Part shown: piece after piece, positions 54,018-61,269 of the stretch
Numbering within the stretch: the first letter of the stretch is position 1
How the letters are laid out: each line of letters opens with the position of its first letter
NCBI GenBank assembly: GCA_019419525.1
Contig: DXZU01000021.1
Span: forward strand, 1-64,000
From: Collinsella sp.
GTDB taxonomy: Bacteria; Actinomycetota; Coriobacteriia; Coriobacteriales; Coriobacteriaceae
Direction of reading: 5' to 3'
DNA: 64,000 nucleotides
Translations under genes and position numbers: made by a program
The notes under the pieces: generated by a model
Told to the model about the DNA's origin: nothing
Databases searched by the model: none
Seen by the model: only the letters and a program-made list of their open reading frames with translations

Positions 54018-54449
54018 TTACTGGATGCGAGTTCGGCAGTAAGGGCAGACCTTCCAGTGCGCGTCGAGCGGGCGATGGCAGCTGGGGCACACGTTGCGAA
54101 CCTGGGTATCGCACACCGGGCAGACCACAAAGTCCTTCTCGATGGGGGCGCCGCACTGCGGGCAGGTGCCGTACTGGGCAAGCTGGCGCTCGCGCAGGGC
54201 CATGTCCAGCTCCTGCTCCTCGCGGTCGGACGCGTAGGAATGCGGGCGCAGGACCAGGTAGGCGATGAGACCCACAAACGGGATGAGGGCGATGATGCCC
54301 CATGCCACGTAGGCGCTGGCGCCGCGGCGGCGAGCGTCGATGAACACATAGACGACCGACAGCACATACAGGGCGATGATAAAGCCAACGAAGGCATAGA
54401 CGACGCCCATAAGCTGCGGCGACATGAGCTCAGAGATGTACTTGGACAT
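54018..54449 (-). CDS. Small membrane protein with C-terminal double zinc ribbon
   Basis: 143 aa. Two N-terminal hydrophobic segments (GVVYAFVGFIIALYVLSVVY and VAWGIIALIPFVGLIAYLVL) form a PLDc_N-like hairpin, followed by a charged linker and four CxxC pairs (CPQCGAP, CPVCDTQ, CPSCHRP, CPYCRTR), i.e. two zinc ribbons. ATG at 54449 has AAAGG eight bases upstream. Function unknown; such proteins may sense or scaffold at the membrane. Confidence 0.8.
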   Translation of the reverse strand: MSKYISELMSPQLMGVVYAFVGFIIALYVLSVVYVFIDARRRGASAYVAWGIIALIPFVGLIAYLVLRPHSYASDREEQELDMALRERQLAQYGTCPQCGAPIEKDFVVCPVCDTQVRNVCPSCHRPLDAHWKVCPYCRTRIQ

Positions 54450-54549
54450 TACGGGTACCTTTCGGGATATTAACAGTCCGGTCAAGTTTACCACGGGGTT
54501 TGTTTATATGGGACTACGGCTAGGGGCGGGGCTGGCGCGGACACAAACA

Positions 54550-54765
54550 TCTCAATCTGTAACAGATGGAGGCGGAATCCGGGTCTAGGTGTTACAGATC
54601 GAGACACAGGGGTCCCTCCCCGACTTCAATCTCGATCTGTAACATCTAGGGTCCCAAAACCCCTCTTACTGTTACAGATCGAGACATTCAAAATCCGCCG
54701 GAAGGTTTGTCTTGATCTGTAACATCTAGAACCCAAATCATCAGCTAACTGTTACAGATCGAGAC
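54550..54765. repeat. Six 15-16-bp repeats at exact 40-bp phase in alternating orientation
   Basis: Units start at 54550, 54590, 54630, 54670, 54710 and 54750. Odd units read TCTCGATCTGTAACA (two with one change), even units are its complement TGTTACAGATCGAGA plus C. The 24-25-bp spacers are unrelated except that two share a TCTAG/ACCC motif. As RNA, each odd-even pair can form a 15-bp stem with a 25-nt loop, giving three hairpins at 80-nt intervals. It is not CRISPR-like because orientation alternates. It fills most of the 485-bp gap between the zinc-ribbon gene and the redox trio; no gene is seen there. Confidence 0.85.
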
Positions 54766-54784
54766 GAACGGTTGCCGTAGCTGT

Positions 54785-54830
54785 CGGCAGACGAGGTCGA
54801 CATCCGTGCCGGGTCTCCCCTCGTCTGCCG
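54785..54830. other. 12-bp stem hairpin after the 40-bp array
   Basis: Perfect arms at 54785-54796 and 54819-54830 (22-base loop), between the repeat array and the first redox gene. May be a terminator for array transcripts or part of the leader. Confidence 0.45.
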
Positions 54831-54934
54831 TTGGCGGGTGTTGCAGGGCTGTTCGCCGCATTGCCGCTGCGCTGGGGGTGTGCAGACCGTAGGATGGTCT
54901 TATTGACATCCTGCCAACTTGTCTGGGAGGCACC

Positions 54935-56428
54935 GTGGCAGAAACGTTTGATATCGCGATTGTCGGCGCGGGCATCACCGGGTGCGCCATTGCGCGGCAG
55001 CTCGCACGGTTTGACCTGTCCATTTGCGTAGTCGAGGCGGCGAACGATATCGCACTGGGCGCATCGAAGGCCAACGGCGGTCTGGTGCACGCCGGCTACG
55101 ATCCGGCCCCTGGCACCATAAAGGCGCAGGTCAACGCCCGTGGCTGCGATCTGTATGGCACTTGGGCCCAGGAGCTGGGCTTTTTATTCCGCCGCACCGG
55201 ATCGATGGTGCTGGGGTTTAACGAAGAAGACCGCGCACACCTGGAGAAGCTGCGCCAGAATGGCCTTGCCAACGGCGTGCCCGAGCTGTCGATTATCGGC
55301 CCCGAGCGCATCCACGAGCTGGAGCCGCGCGCGAGTGCCGAGGCGACGTGCGCGCTGTGGTGCCCTTCGACCGGTTACGTTGACCCATTTGAAGTGGCCA
55401 TCGCCGCGCTGGAGAACGCCGTCGCCAACGGCGTGACGTTTATGCGCTCCGCACCGGTGGAGGCGATTGAGGTTGCTGGCAGCGAGGCAACCGACGGGGC
55501 TGCACGTTTTACGCTGGCAACGCCCGCCGGCGACGTGCGTTGCCGTTACCTGATCAACGCTGCGGGCAACGGTGCCGCGGACATCTCGCATATGGCCGGC
55601 GCCGAGGAGTTTCAGATGGTCTGGCGCCAGGGAAACATCGTGGTATTGGACAAGGAGCCGCGCACGCTCATGCCGCTCTATCCCGTGCCCACGCCGGTGT
55701 CCAAGGGCGTTATCGTCACGGGCACGGTACACGGCAACACCGTGATCACCGCGACCGCTGCCGTGCGAGAGCCGGGCGACACGCAGACCTATGCAAGCGA
55801 TGTGAACGCGCTGCTGACGGGAGCACGCAAGCTGGTGCCCGACTTGGACACGCGCCGCGTAGTCCGCGCGTTTGCCGGCGGTCGTCCGGTCATTAAGGGA
55901 ACGAACGACTTCTTTATTGGGCAGTCGACCGTGGTGCCGGGGCTGTTCCAGGCCGCGGGCATTCAGTCGCCGGGCGTGGCGAGCGCGCCGGCCATCGCCG
56001 AGCACATGGAGCTTGTGATGCGTGAGGCGGGCGTGGAGCTGCACGAGCGGGCTGAATGGAACCCAATTCGCCGCGCGCCGGACGACTTTGACCGCGCGCC
56101 GCTTACGCACAAGGAAGAACTCATTGAGTCCGATCCCGCGTGGGGGCAGATTGTCTGCCGCTGCGAGACTGTGCCCGAGGCCGAGATCGTGGCCGCGATC
56201 CGACGCCGCCCGGGCGCGGTTTCGGTCGAGGGCGTCAAACGCCGCTGCCGCGCGGGCATGGGTCGCTGCCAAAGCGGCTTTTGCCAGAGCCGTGTGGTGG
56301 CGATCCTGGCGCGCGAGCTGGACTGCGACCCCAGCGAGGTGCTGCTGGAGGACACTGGCTCGTGGCTCGTTGAGGGACCTTTGAAGGGGGTGCGCTGGGA
56401 TGGCGGAATTCAAATCGAGCGCGATTGA
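54935..56428 (+). CDS. GlpA-like FAD oxidoreductase with [2Fe-2S] C-terminal domain
   Basis: 497 aa. The FAD Rossmann motif IVGAGITGCAIARQL is at the start; the DAO-type fold is like glycerol-3-phosphate dehydrogenase GlpA or L-2-hydroxyglutarate oxidase (GASKANGGLVHAGYD, RAFAGGRPV). The C-terminal BFD-like domain shows VCRCETV and CRAGMGRCQSGFC. In related clusters it works with the two following genes as an anaerobic dehydrogenase complex. GTG start with GGGAGG four bases upstream. The exact substrate is open. Confidence 0.85.
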   Translation: MAETFDIAIVGAGITGCAIARQLARFDLSICVVEAANDIALGASKANGGLVHAGYDPAPGTIKAQVNARGCDLYGTWAQELGFLFRRTGSMVLGFNEEDRAHLEKLRQNGLANGVPELSIIGPERIHELEPRASAEATCALWCPSTGYVDPFEVAIAALENAVANGVTFMRSAPVEAIEVAGSEATDGAARFTLATPAGDVRCRYLINAAGNGAADISHMAGAEEFQMVWRQGNIVVLDKEPRTLMPLYPVPTPVSKGVIVTGTVHGNTVITATAAVREPGDTQTYASDVNALLTGARKLVPDLDTRRVVRAFAGGRPVIKGTNDFFIGQSTVVPGLFQAAGIQSPGVASAPAIAEHMELVMREAGVELHERAEWNPIRRAPDDFDRAPLTHKEELIESDPAWGQIVCRCETVPEAEIVAAIRRRPGAVSVEGVKRRCRAGMGRCQSGFCQSRVVAILARELDCDPSEVLLEDTGSWLVEGPLKGVRWDGGIQIERD

Positions 56429-57758
56429 TAGCGATGCCATTGAGACAGTACCTACGCAGGCGTTCGACGTGGTCGTTATCGGCGGCGGCCCTGCCGGCAT
56501 GGCGGCCGCGCTTGCCGCGCAAAAGGCCGGCGCGCGCGTGGCCATCGTGGAGCGTGAGCAGCATCTGGGCGGTATCCTGCGCCAGTGCATCCACCCCGGT
56601 TTTGGCCTTTCGCACTTTAAGCAGGAGCTCACCGGTCCCGAGTACGCGCAGCGTTTTATCGACCAGGTGCGCGCGACCGACATTGCGCTGTTCTTGGACA
56701 GCATGGTGCTTGGAATTGATTCGGGCGCGTCCACGGAAGACGCCTCACTCCACACCGTCACGCTCATGAATCCCTCCGGTATGCTGCAGCTCACCGGGCG
56801 TGCCGTCGTCCTTGCCATGGGCTGCCGCGAACGAACGCGCAGCGAGATCAAGATCCCCGGCAGCCGCCCCGCCGGCGTGTTTACGGCCGGCTTGGCGCAG
56901 CGATACATCAATATCGAGAACCTCAAACCCGGCTCGCGCGCCGTCATTTTGGGCTCGGGCGACATTGGACTCATCATGGCGCGCCGCTGCACGCTCGAGG
57001 GGATTTCCGTCGAGGGCGTGTACGAGCTCATGCCGTACGCCAACGGGCTGCGCCGCAATGTTAAGAACTGCCTGGACGACTTTGGCATTCCGCTGCACCT
57101 GTCCACCACCGTCACGCGCGTGATCGGACACGACCGCGTAGAAGCCGTCGAGGTGAGTCGGGTCGACGAGCACCTGGCACCCATTCCGGGGACCGAGCGT
57201 GTTGTTCCGTGCGACACGCTACTGCTTTCGGTGGGCCTGATTCCCGAAAACGAGCTTTCGGTTGCCGCGGGCGTGGAGCTGGACCCACGTACGCGCGGTG
57301 CAGTGGTGGATCAGAACCTGCAGACGGGCGTGCCGGGCATATTTGCCTGCGGCAACGTGCTGCACGTGCACGACCTGGCCGACAACGTGACGACCGAGTC
57401 CGAACGTGCCGGTGCGGCTGCGGCAGCGTGGGCGTTGGGGGCTGTCGGCACCGCGGCGGGAGTGGCGGGCGCGGGCTGCCAGCTCACGGTCTCCCCCGCT
57501 GGCATCGCAGGCTACGCACTGCCGGGACGCATCACGGCCGTGTCACTCACTAAGCTCAACTTCCGCGTACGTCGGCCGGTCGATGCTGCCCGCGTGCGCA
57601 TTCTGGCAGGCAACGAGGAGCTGTTTGCAGGCAAGGTTCGCCCGTTTAAACCGAGCGTCATGGAAAGCTTCCCGCTACCGGCAAAGGTGATTCAGCGCGC
57701 ACTCGATATGGGCTTTAGCGAGATTGTCCTGTCCGTCGACCCCGCTGAGGAGGCATAG
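56400..57758 (+). CDS. NAD(P)/FAD-dependent oxidoreductase, second subunit
   Basis: 452 aa. Two dinucleotide-binding motifs: VVIGGGPAGMAAALAAQKAG near residue 20 and VILGSGDIGLIMARR near residue 180, plus the GIFACGNVLHVHDLAD FAD site. The pyridine nucleotide-disulfide fold lacks the redox CxxxxC. A C-terminal extra domain (around 375-450) follows. It overlaps the GlpA-like gene by 29 bp and precedes DUF1667, the standard trio order. Confidence 0.88.
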   Translation: MAEFKSSAIDSDAIETVPTQAFDVVVIGGGPAGMAAALAAQKAGARVAIVEREQHLGGILRQCIHPGFGLSHFKQELTGPEYAQRFIDQVRATDIALFLDSMVLGIDSGASTEDASLHTVTLMNPSGMLQLTGRAVVLAMGCRERTRSEIKIPGSRPAGVFTAGLAQRYINIENLKPGSRAVILGSGDIGLIMARRCTLEGISVEGVYELMPYANGLRRNVKNCLDDFGIPLHLSTTVTRVIGHDRVEAVEVSRVDEHLAPIPGTERVVPCDTLLLSVGLIPENELSVAAGVELDPRTRGAVVDQNLQTGVPGIFACGNVLHVHDLADNVTTESERAGAAAAAWALGAVGTAAGVAGAGCQLTVSPAGIAGYALPGRITAVSLTKLNFRVRRPVDAARVRILAGNEELFAGKVRPFKPSVMESFPLPAKVIQRALDMGFSEIVLSVDPAEEA

Positions 57759-57762
57759 AACC

Positions 57763-58161
57763 ATGGGTGCAAACGAGATCGAAACGCTGCAGTTCAACTG
57801 CACCACCTGCCCCTCCGAGTGCCTCCTGACCGTGGAGGTCGAGCGCAGCGCAGACGGCGCCGTGGTAGAGGTACGCTCCGTAACCGGCAACAGCTGCCCG
57901 CGCGGTGATAAGTTTGCACATCAGGAGCTCACCTGTCCCATGCGCGTGCTCACCACCACCGTTGCCGTATCCGGCGGCGACGAAGCCCTACTCCCCGTCC
58001 GCACGGCCGAAGCCATCCCGCTGGCACTCCACGCCCAAGCCATGGACCTCATCCGAGGTCTAGTCGTCAACGCCCCCATCCGCATGGGCGACGTCGTCCT
58101 ACCCAACCTCCTAGACACCGGTACCGACCTCATCGCCAGCATGGACATCGACCCAACCTAA
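57763..58161 (+). CDS. DUF1667 Cys-rich protein, third member of the redox trio
   Basis: 132 aa. Cys motifs CTTCPSEC, NSCPRGDKFA and TCPMRVLTTTV are the DUF1667 signature and probably bind an iron-sulfur cluster. It follows the second oxidoreductase by four bases and has GAGGAGG nine bases before its ATG. Usually found as the small subunit next to GlpA-like and GlpB-like proteins. Confidence 0.88.
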   Translation: MGANEIETLQFNCTTCPSECLLTVEVERSADGAVVEVRSVTGNSCPRGDKFAHQELTCPMRVLTTTVAVSGGDEALLPVRTAEAIPLALHAQAMDLIRGLVVNAPIRMGDVVLPNLLDTGTDLIASMDIDPT

Positions 58162-58227
58162 GCAGCTAATTAAGGACGGGACTCTTTTAGCTACTTTTGC
58201 CCGCACGCTTGCTAGGCTGGTCATGCC

Positions 58228-58277
58228 AAGGAGTGTCCCGAAGTGCCGGCATAAAAGGAATGTCCCTATGTGCCGGG
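58228..58277 (+). repeat. Two 23-bp direct repeats
   Basis: Units 58228-58250 and 58255-58277 agree at about 19 of 23 positions around AAGGA-TGTCCC and GTGCCGG. They lie between DUF1667 and the M24 peptidase gene, about 40 bases before its start. Possible tandem operator or decayed repeat. Confidence 0.5.
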
Positions 58278-58317
58278 CTTGGGATACCATGGTGGCAACC
58301 TAGCGAAAGGACGATGT

Positions 58318-59406
58318 ATGGCACATGTCGATGACCAGCGCGTGGCGCGCGTGCTCGATGCACTCGAGGCTCAGCACCCCGGCGCGCAGCTGCTCGTAAA
58401 CGACCCGTGGTCGATCTATTACCTGACCGGCTTTTATGCCGATATGTTCGAGCGTTTTTGCGGCGTGCTGCTCGCGCGCGGTGCCGAGCCGGTGATTCTA
58501 GTCAACGCCCTGCACCAGCTGCCAGAGTATGACAATGCCCGCGTTGCCTACCACACCGATACCGATATCGTGACCGATGCCATCGCTCGCGAGGTCGATC
58601 CGACCAAACCGCTCGGCATCGACACCGTCATGCGCTCCGGCTTTTTGATGCCGCTCATGGAGCGCCAGGCCGCAAGCGAGTTTTTCCTGGGTGACTTTGC
58701 CGTCACCGCTGCGCGCACCCACAAGGATGCCACCGAGCAGGAGCTCATGCGCGTGTCCTCGACCGCCAACGACGCCGTGATGGCCGATGCCATCAAACTC
58801 GTCCACGAAGGCGTGACGGAGCGCGAAATCGCCGACCAGATGCCCGGCTTGTATCGCAAGCACGGCTGCGAGGGCTTCAGCTTTCCGCCCATCGTGAGCT
58901 TTGGCGCCAACGCCGGCGACCCGCACCACGAGCCCGACGACACCGTACTCAAGCGCGGCGACGTGGTGCTGTTCGACATTGGCGGACGCCGCTGCAACTA
59001 CTGCTCGGACATGACGCGCACGTTCTTTTGGGGCGAGCCGGACGAGGAGACGGCACGCATCTACGACATCGTGCGCCGCGCCAACGAGGCCGCCGAGGCG
59101 CTCATCGCGCCGGGCGTGCGTATGTGCGACCTGGACCGTGCCGCACGCGACGTGATTGAGGATGCAGGCTATGGGCAGTACTTTACGCACCGTCTGGGAC
59201 ACTCGATCGGTCTGCAGGACCACGAGCCGGGCGACGTCTCGTTCGTCAACGAGCAGGTTGTCGAGCCTGGCATGACTTTCTCCATCGAGCCGGGCATCTA
59301 CCTCCCCGGCCACACCGGCGTCCGCATCGAGGACCTGGCCCTAGTTACCGAGTCCGGCGTCGAGATCCTCAACGCCTACCCCCACGATCCGGTCCGCTTA
59401 GACTAG
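58318..59406 (+). CDS. M24-family aminopeptidase (Xaa-Pro dipeptidase type)
   Basis: 362 aa. An N-terminal creatinase-like domain (LLVNDPWSIYYLTGFYADMF) precedes the pita-bread catalytic domain. Metal ligands are visible: VLFDIGGRRCNYCSDMTRTF (two Asp), HRLGHSIGLQDHEPG (His), FSIEPGIYLPG (Glu) and VRIEDLALVT (Glu). Cleaves N-terminal residues preceding proline. ATG at 58318 has AAAGGA six bases upstream; a perfect terminator follows the stop. Confidence 0.92.
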   Translation: MAHVDDQRVARVLDALEAQHPGAQLLVNDPWSIYYLTGFYADMFERFCGVLLARGAEPVILVNALHQLPEYDNARVAYHTDTDIVTDAIAREVDPTKPLGIDTVMRSGFLMPLMERQAASEFFLGDFAVTAARTHKDATEQELMRVSSTANDAVMADAIKLVHEGVTEREIADQMPGLYRKHGCEGFSFPPIVSFGANAGDPHHEPDDTVLKRGDVVLFDIGGRRCNYCSDMTRTFFWGEPDEETARIYDIVRRANEAAEALIAPGVRMCDLDRAARDVIEDAGYGQYFTHRLGHSIGLQDHEPGDVSFVNEQVVEPGMTFSIEPGIYLPGHTGVRIEDLALVTESGVEILNAYPHDPVRLD

Positions 59407-59409
59407 ACA

Positions 59410-59440
59410 ATGCGGCAAAGGGGCCGTCCCTTTGCCGCAT
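59410..59440 (+). terminator. Terminator of the M24 peptidase gene
   Basis: A 13-bp perfect stem (59410-59422 with 59428-59440) four bases after the stop codon. No long U-run follows. Confidence 0.75.
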
Positions 59441-59454
59441 TACATGAATGCCGC

Positions 59455-59612
59455 CACAAAAACGGCCTATCTACTACGTTTAGCCCGCATGGGTCGACTA
59501 TGCCCGTGTTTTCGCAAAACTGGTAAGCCATCTACCTGCGGTTTTCATTTCGCAATTCTCGGTGTGGTCGAGGGCAACCGCTCAAACGTAGTAGATAGCC
59601 CCATTTCGTGAC
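59455..59612. repeat. 158-bp palindrome-ended repeat, family B copy 2
   Basis: Inverted relative to the copy at 16869-17025 and alignable over its full length. Ends carry TATCTACTACGTTTA and AAACGTAGTAGATAG. The internal GTGGTCGAGGGC arm and the centre with GGTTTTCATTTCG also correspond. It sits between convergent genes. Confidence 0.75.
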
Positions 59613-59645
59613 TAGCAGCCCAAATTGGCTGCCCCGTTGGCGGGG

Positions 59646-60989
59646 TTAGCGGAGCAGGCCTGCTACTTCGCCGGCCAGGGTGATGGTGCCGGCGGCAACG
59701 AAAGCCTCGCCCGCGGCATCGAAGGCTGCGAGGGCCTCGGACACGCTGGGATACACGCTCGCGAGCTTATCGGCGTCCACCAGGGCAGCGAGTTCCTCTG
59801 CCGGCAGGGCGCGATCGGAATCGGTCTGGGTCACGGCCACGCGGGGGAACGCCGGAACCAAAACGTCGACGATGCCCGCCACGTCCTTGTCGGCCAGCGC
59901 GGCACACAGCAACGTGGGACGATTTTCCACGCACGGATCGATCTCGTCCAGTGCGCTCACAAAGTTCTCGCAGCTCTGAGGGTTATGGCAGGCATCGATC
60001 AGCTTGAGCGGATTGGTCCCCAGCACGTCAAAACGACCCGGCGTGGGGCAGCCCATAAGCGATGCATCCAACGCATCGTGATCGAGCTCGCGGCCCAGAT
60101 ACCCCTCGCATAGCATAATCGCGCACGCTGCATTCTGCGGCTGATACGCCGGCTTAACCATGCTCGTCGCATAGATCGCACGCGGCGTGGTGCAGCTAAA
60201 CTCAACCGTGTCGCCCACATGCGCCGGCACCTTAGTCGTGGCGTGGCTCACCACGAGTGGCACCACACCGCACGCGCGGCAGCGGGCATCCATCACGCGC
60301 TGAACGCTCGCCTCGTGCGTGCCCTCGCCCAAAACAACCAAGCGCCCGGGTTTGATAACCGCAGCCTTCTCAGCCGCAATGGCTTCGAGCGTATCGCCCA
60401 AAATGCGCGTGTGATCGAGCCCGATGCCCGTAATGGCAACGGCAACGGGGTCGGTCGCACTCGTGGCGTCCCAACGTCCGCCCATGCCAACCTCGAGCAC
60501 GGCAACATCCACCGCGGCCTCGGCAAACACGACAAGCGCGGCAGCCGTCAGCAGGTCAAACGGCGTGATGGTATAGGCGCGCTCCCCCGCCGCCACACGA
60601 CGGGCATTCATGCGACGCCCCGCCTCGACGGCGGCGGAAACGCCACGGGCAAACGCCTCATCGCTCACGACGTGCCCATCGACCTCCATGCGCTCGGGAT
60701 AGCGCACCAGCTGCGGCGACGTATACAGCGCGGTCTTGAGTCCCTCACCACGAAGAATGGCAGCCGAAAAACGCGTAGTCGAAGTCTTGCCATTGGTACC
60801 GGCGACCTGAATGCAATCAAAATACTCATCCGGACGTCCCAGCTCATCGAGCATATCGACAACCGTCTCAAGCAGAGGTCCAGCATCCCCAGAAATCCGC
60901 CCCGTATCAGCAGCCAGCCCAACAGCCTCATCAAACGAAAGCAACTCAAACGAGAAAGGAACGACATACGACCCAGAACGCTTAGCCAT
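59646..60989 (-). CDS. folC: Folylpolyglutamate / dihydrofolate synthase FolC
   Basis: 447 aa. Mur-ligase fold with the P-loop VAGTNGKTSTTRF, then LEVGMGGRWDATSATDPVAV and GIGLDHTRILGDTLEAIAAE, and the C-terminal domain with LIDACHNPQSCENF. Adds glutamate to folates. ATG at 60989 (MAKRSGSY) has GAGGGG ten bases upstream; an ATG at 61010 lacks one. Confidence 0.92.
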   Translation of the reverse strand: MAKRSGSYVVPFSFELLSFDEAVGLAADTGRISGDAGPLLETVVDMLDELGRPDEYFDCIQVAGTNGKTSTTRFSAAILRGEGLKTALYTSPQLVRYPERMEVDGHVVSDEAFARGVSAAVEAGRRMNARRVAAGERAYTITPFDLLTAAALVVFAEAAVDVAVLEVGMGGRWDATSATDPVAVAITGIGLDHTRILGDTLEAIAAEKAAVIKPGRLVVLGEGTHEASVQRVMDARCRACGVVPLVVSHATTKVPAHVGDTVEFSCTTPRAIYATSMVKPAYQPQNAACAIMLCEGYLGRELDHDALDASLMGCPTPGRFDVLGTNPLKLIDACHNPQSCENFVSALDEIDPCVENRPTLLCAALADKDVAGIVDVLVPAFPRVAVTQTDSDRALPAEELAALVDADKLASVYPSVSEALAAFDAAGEAFVAAGTITLAGEVAGLLR

Positions 60990-61010
60990 AACCCAAAGTC
61001 CCCTCAACAT

Positions 61011-61043
61011 AAAAAGAGGCCCGTACTAAACAACGAGCCCCTC
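61011..61043 (-). terminator. Terminator-like hairpin just before folC
   Basis: On the minus strand a bulged stem (GAGG..CTCGT with ACGGGCCTC) is followed by five U and then, within 20 bases, by the folC start. It may end valS transcripts or act as a folC attenuator. Confidence 0.45.
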
Positions 61044-61149
61044 CCATACAAAATATCAGCCAAACACCGCTTTGCAGCAGAATCAAGGCCACAACCCAGT
61101 GGCCCTAACGCACCAGTTACAAACAACCACGTAACCGCACTAGGAGCGG

Positions 61150-61250
61150 CCCGATGCTTTGCTCGCCGCAAGTTCCGCACGCAAAGGACAGCACTTAATG
61201 TGCTGTCCGTCTTGCGCAGGACTGTCCGCAGTAGCGAGCAAAGCATCGGG
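61150..61250. repeat. Palindromic repeat, family A copy 2
   Basis: Outer arms CCCGATGCTTTGCTCGC (61150-61166) and complement at 61234-61250; inner stem around a TTAAT centre. On the minus strand it carries CTGCGGACAGTCCTGCGC and GTGCGGAACTTGC, the same unpaired segments as copy 1 at 14530-14647, while the stems differ but stay paired. Located between valS and folC. Confidence 0.75.
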
Positions 61251-61269
61251 ACGCGCCCCCAAGTTAGAC

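Noticed and set aside
54550..54765. CRISPR array
   Set aside because: Spacing is regular but repeat orientation alternates, repeats are only 15-16 bp and no cas genes are nearby.
55184..57217. 677-codon minus-strand frame across the redox trio
   Set aside because: It spans two well-supported plus-strand genes and has no domain signal.
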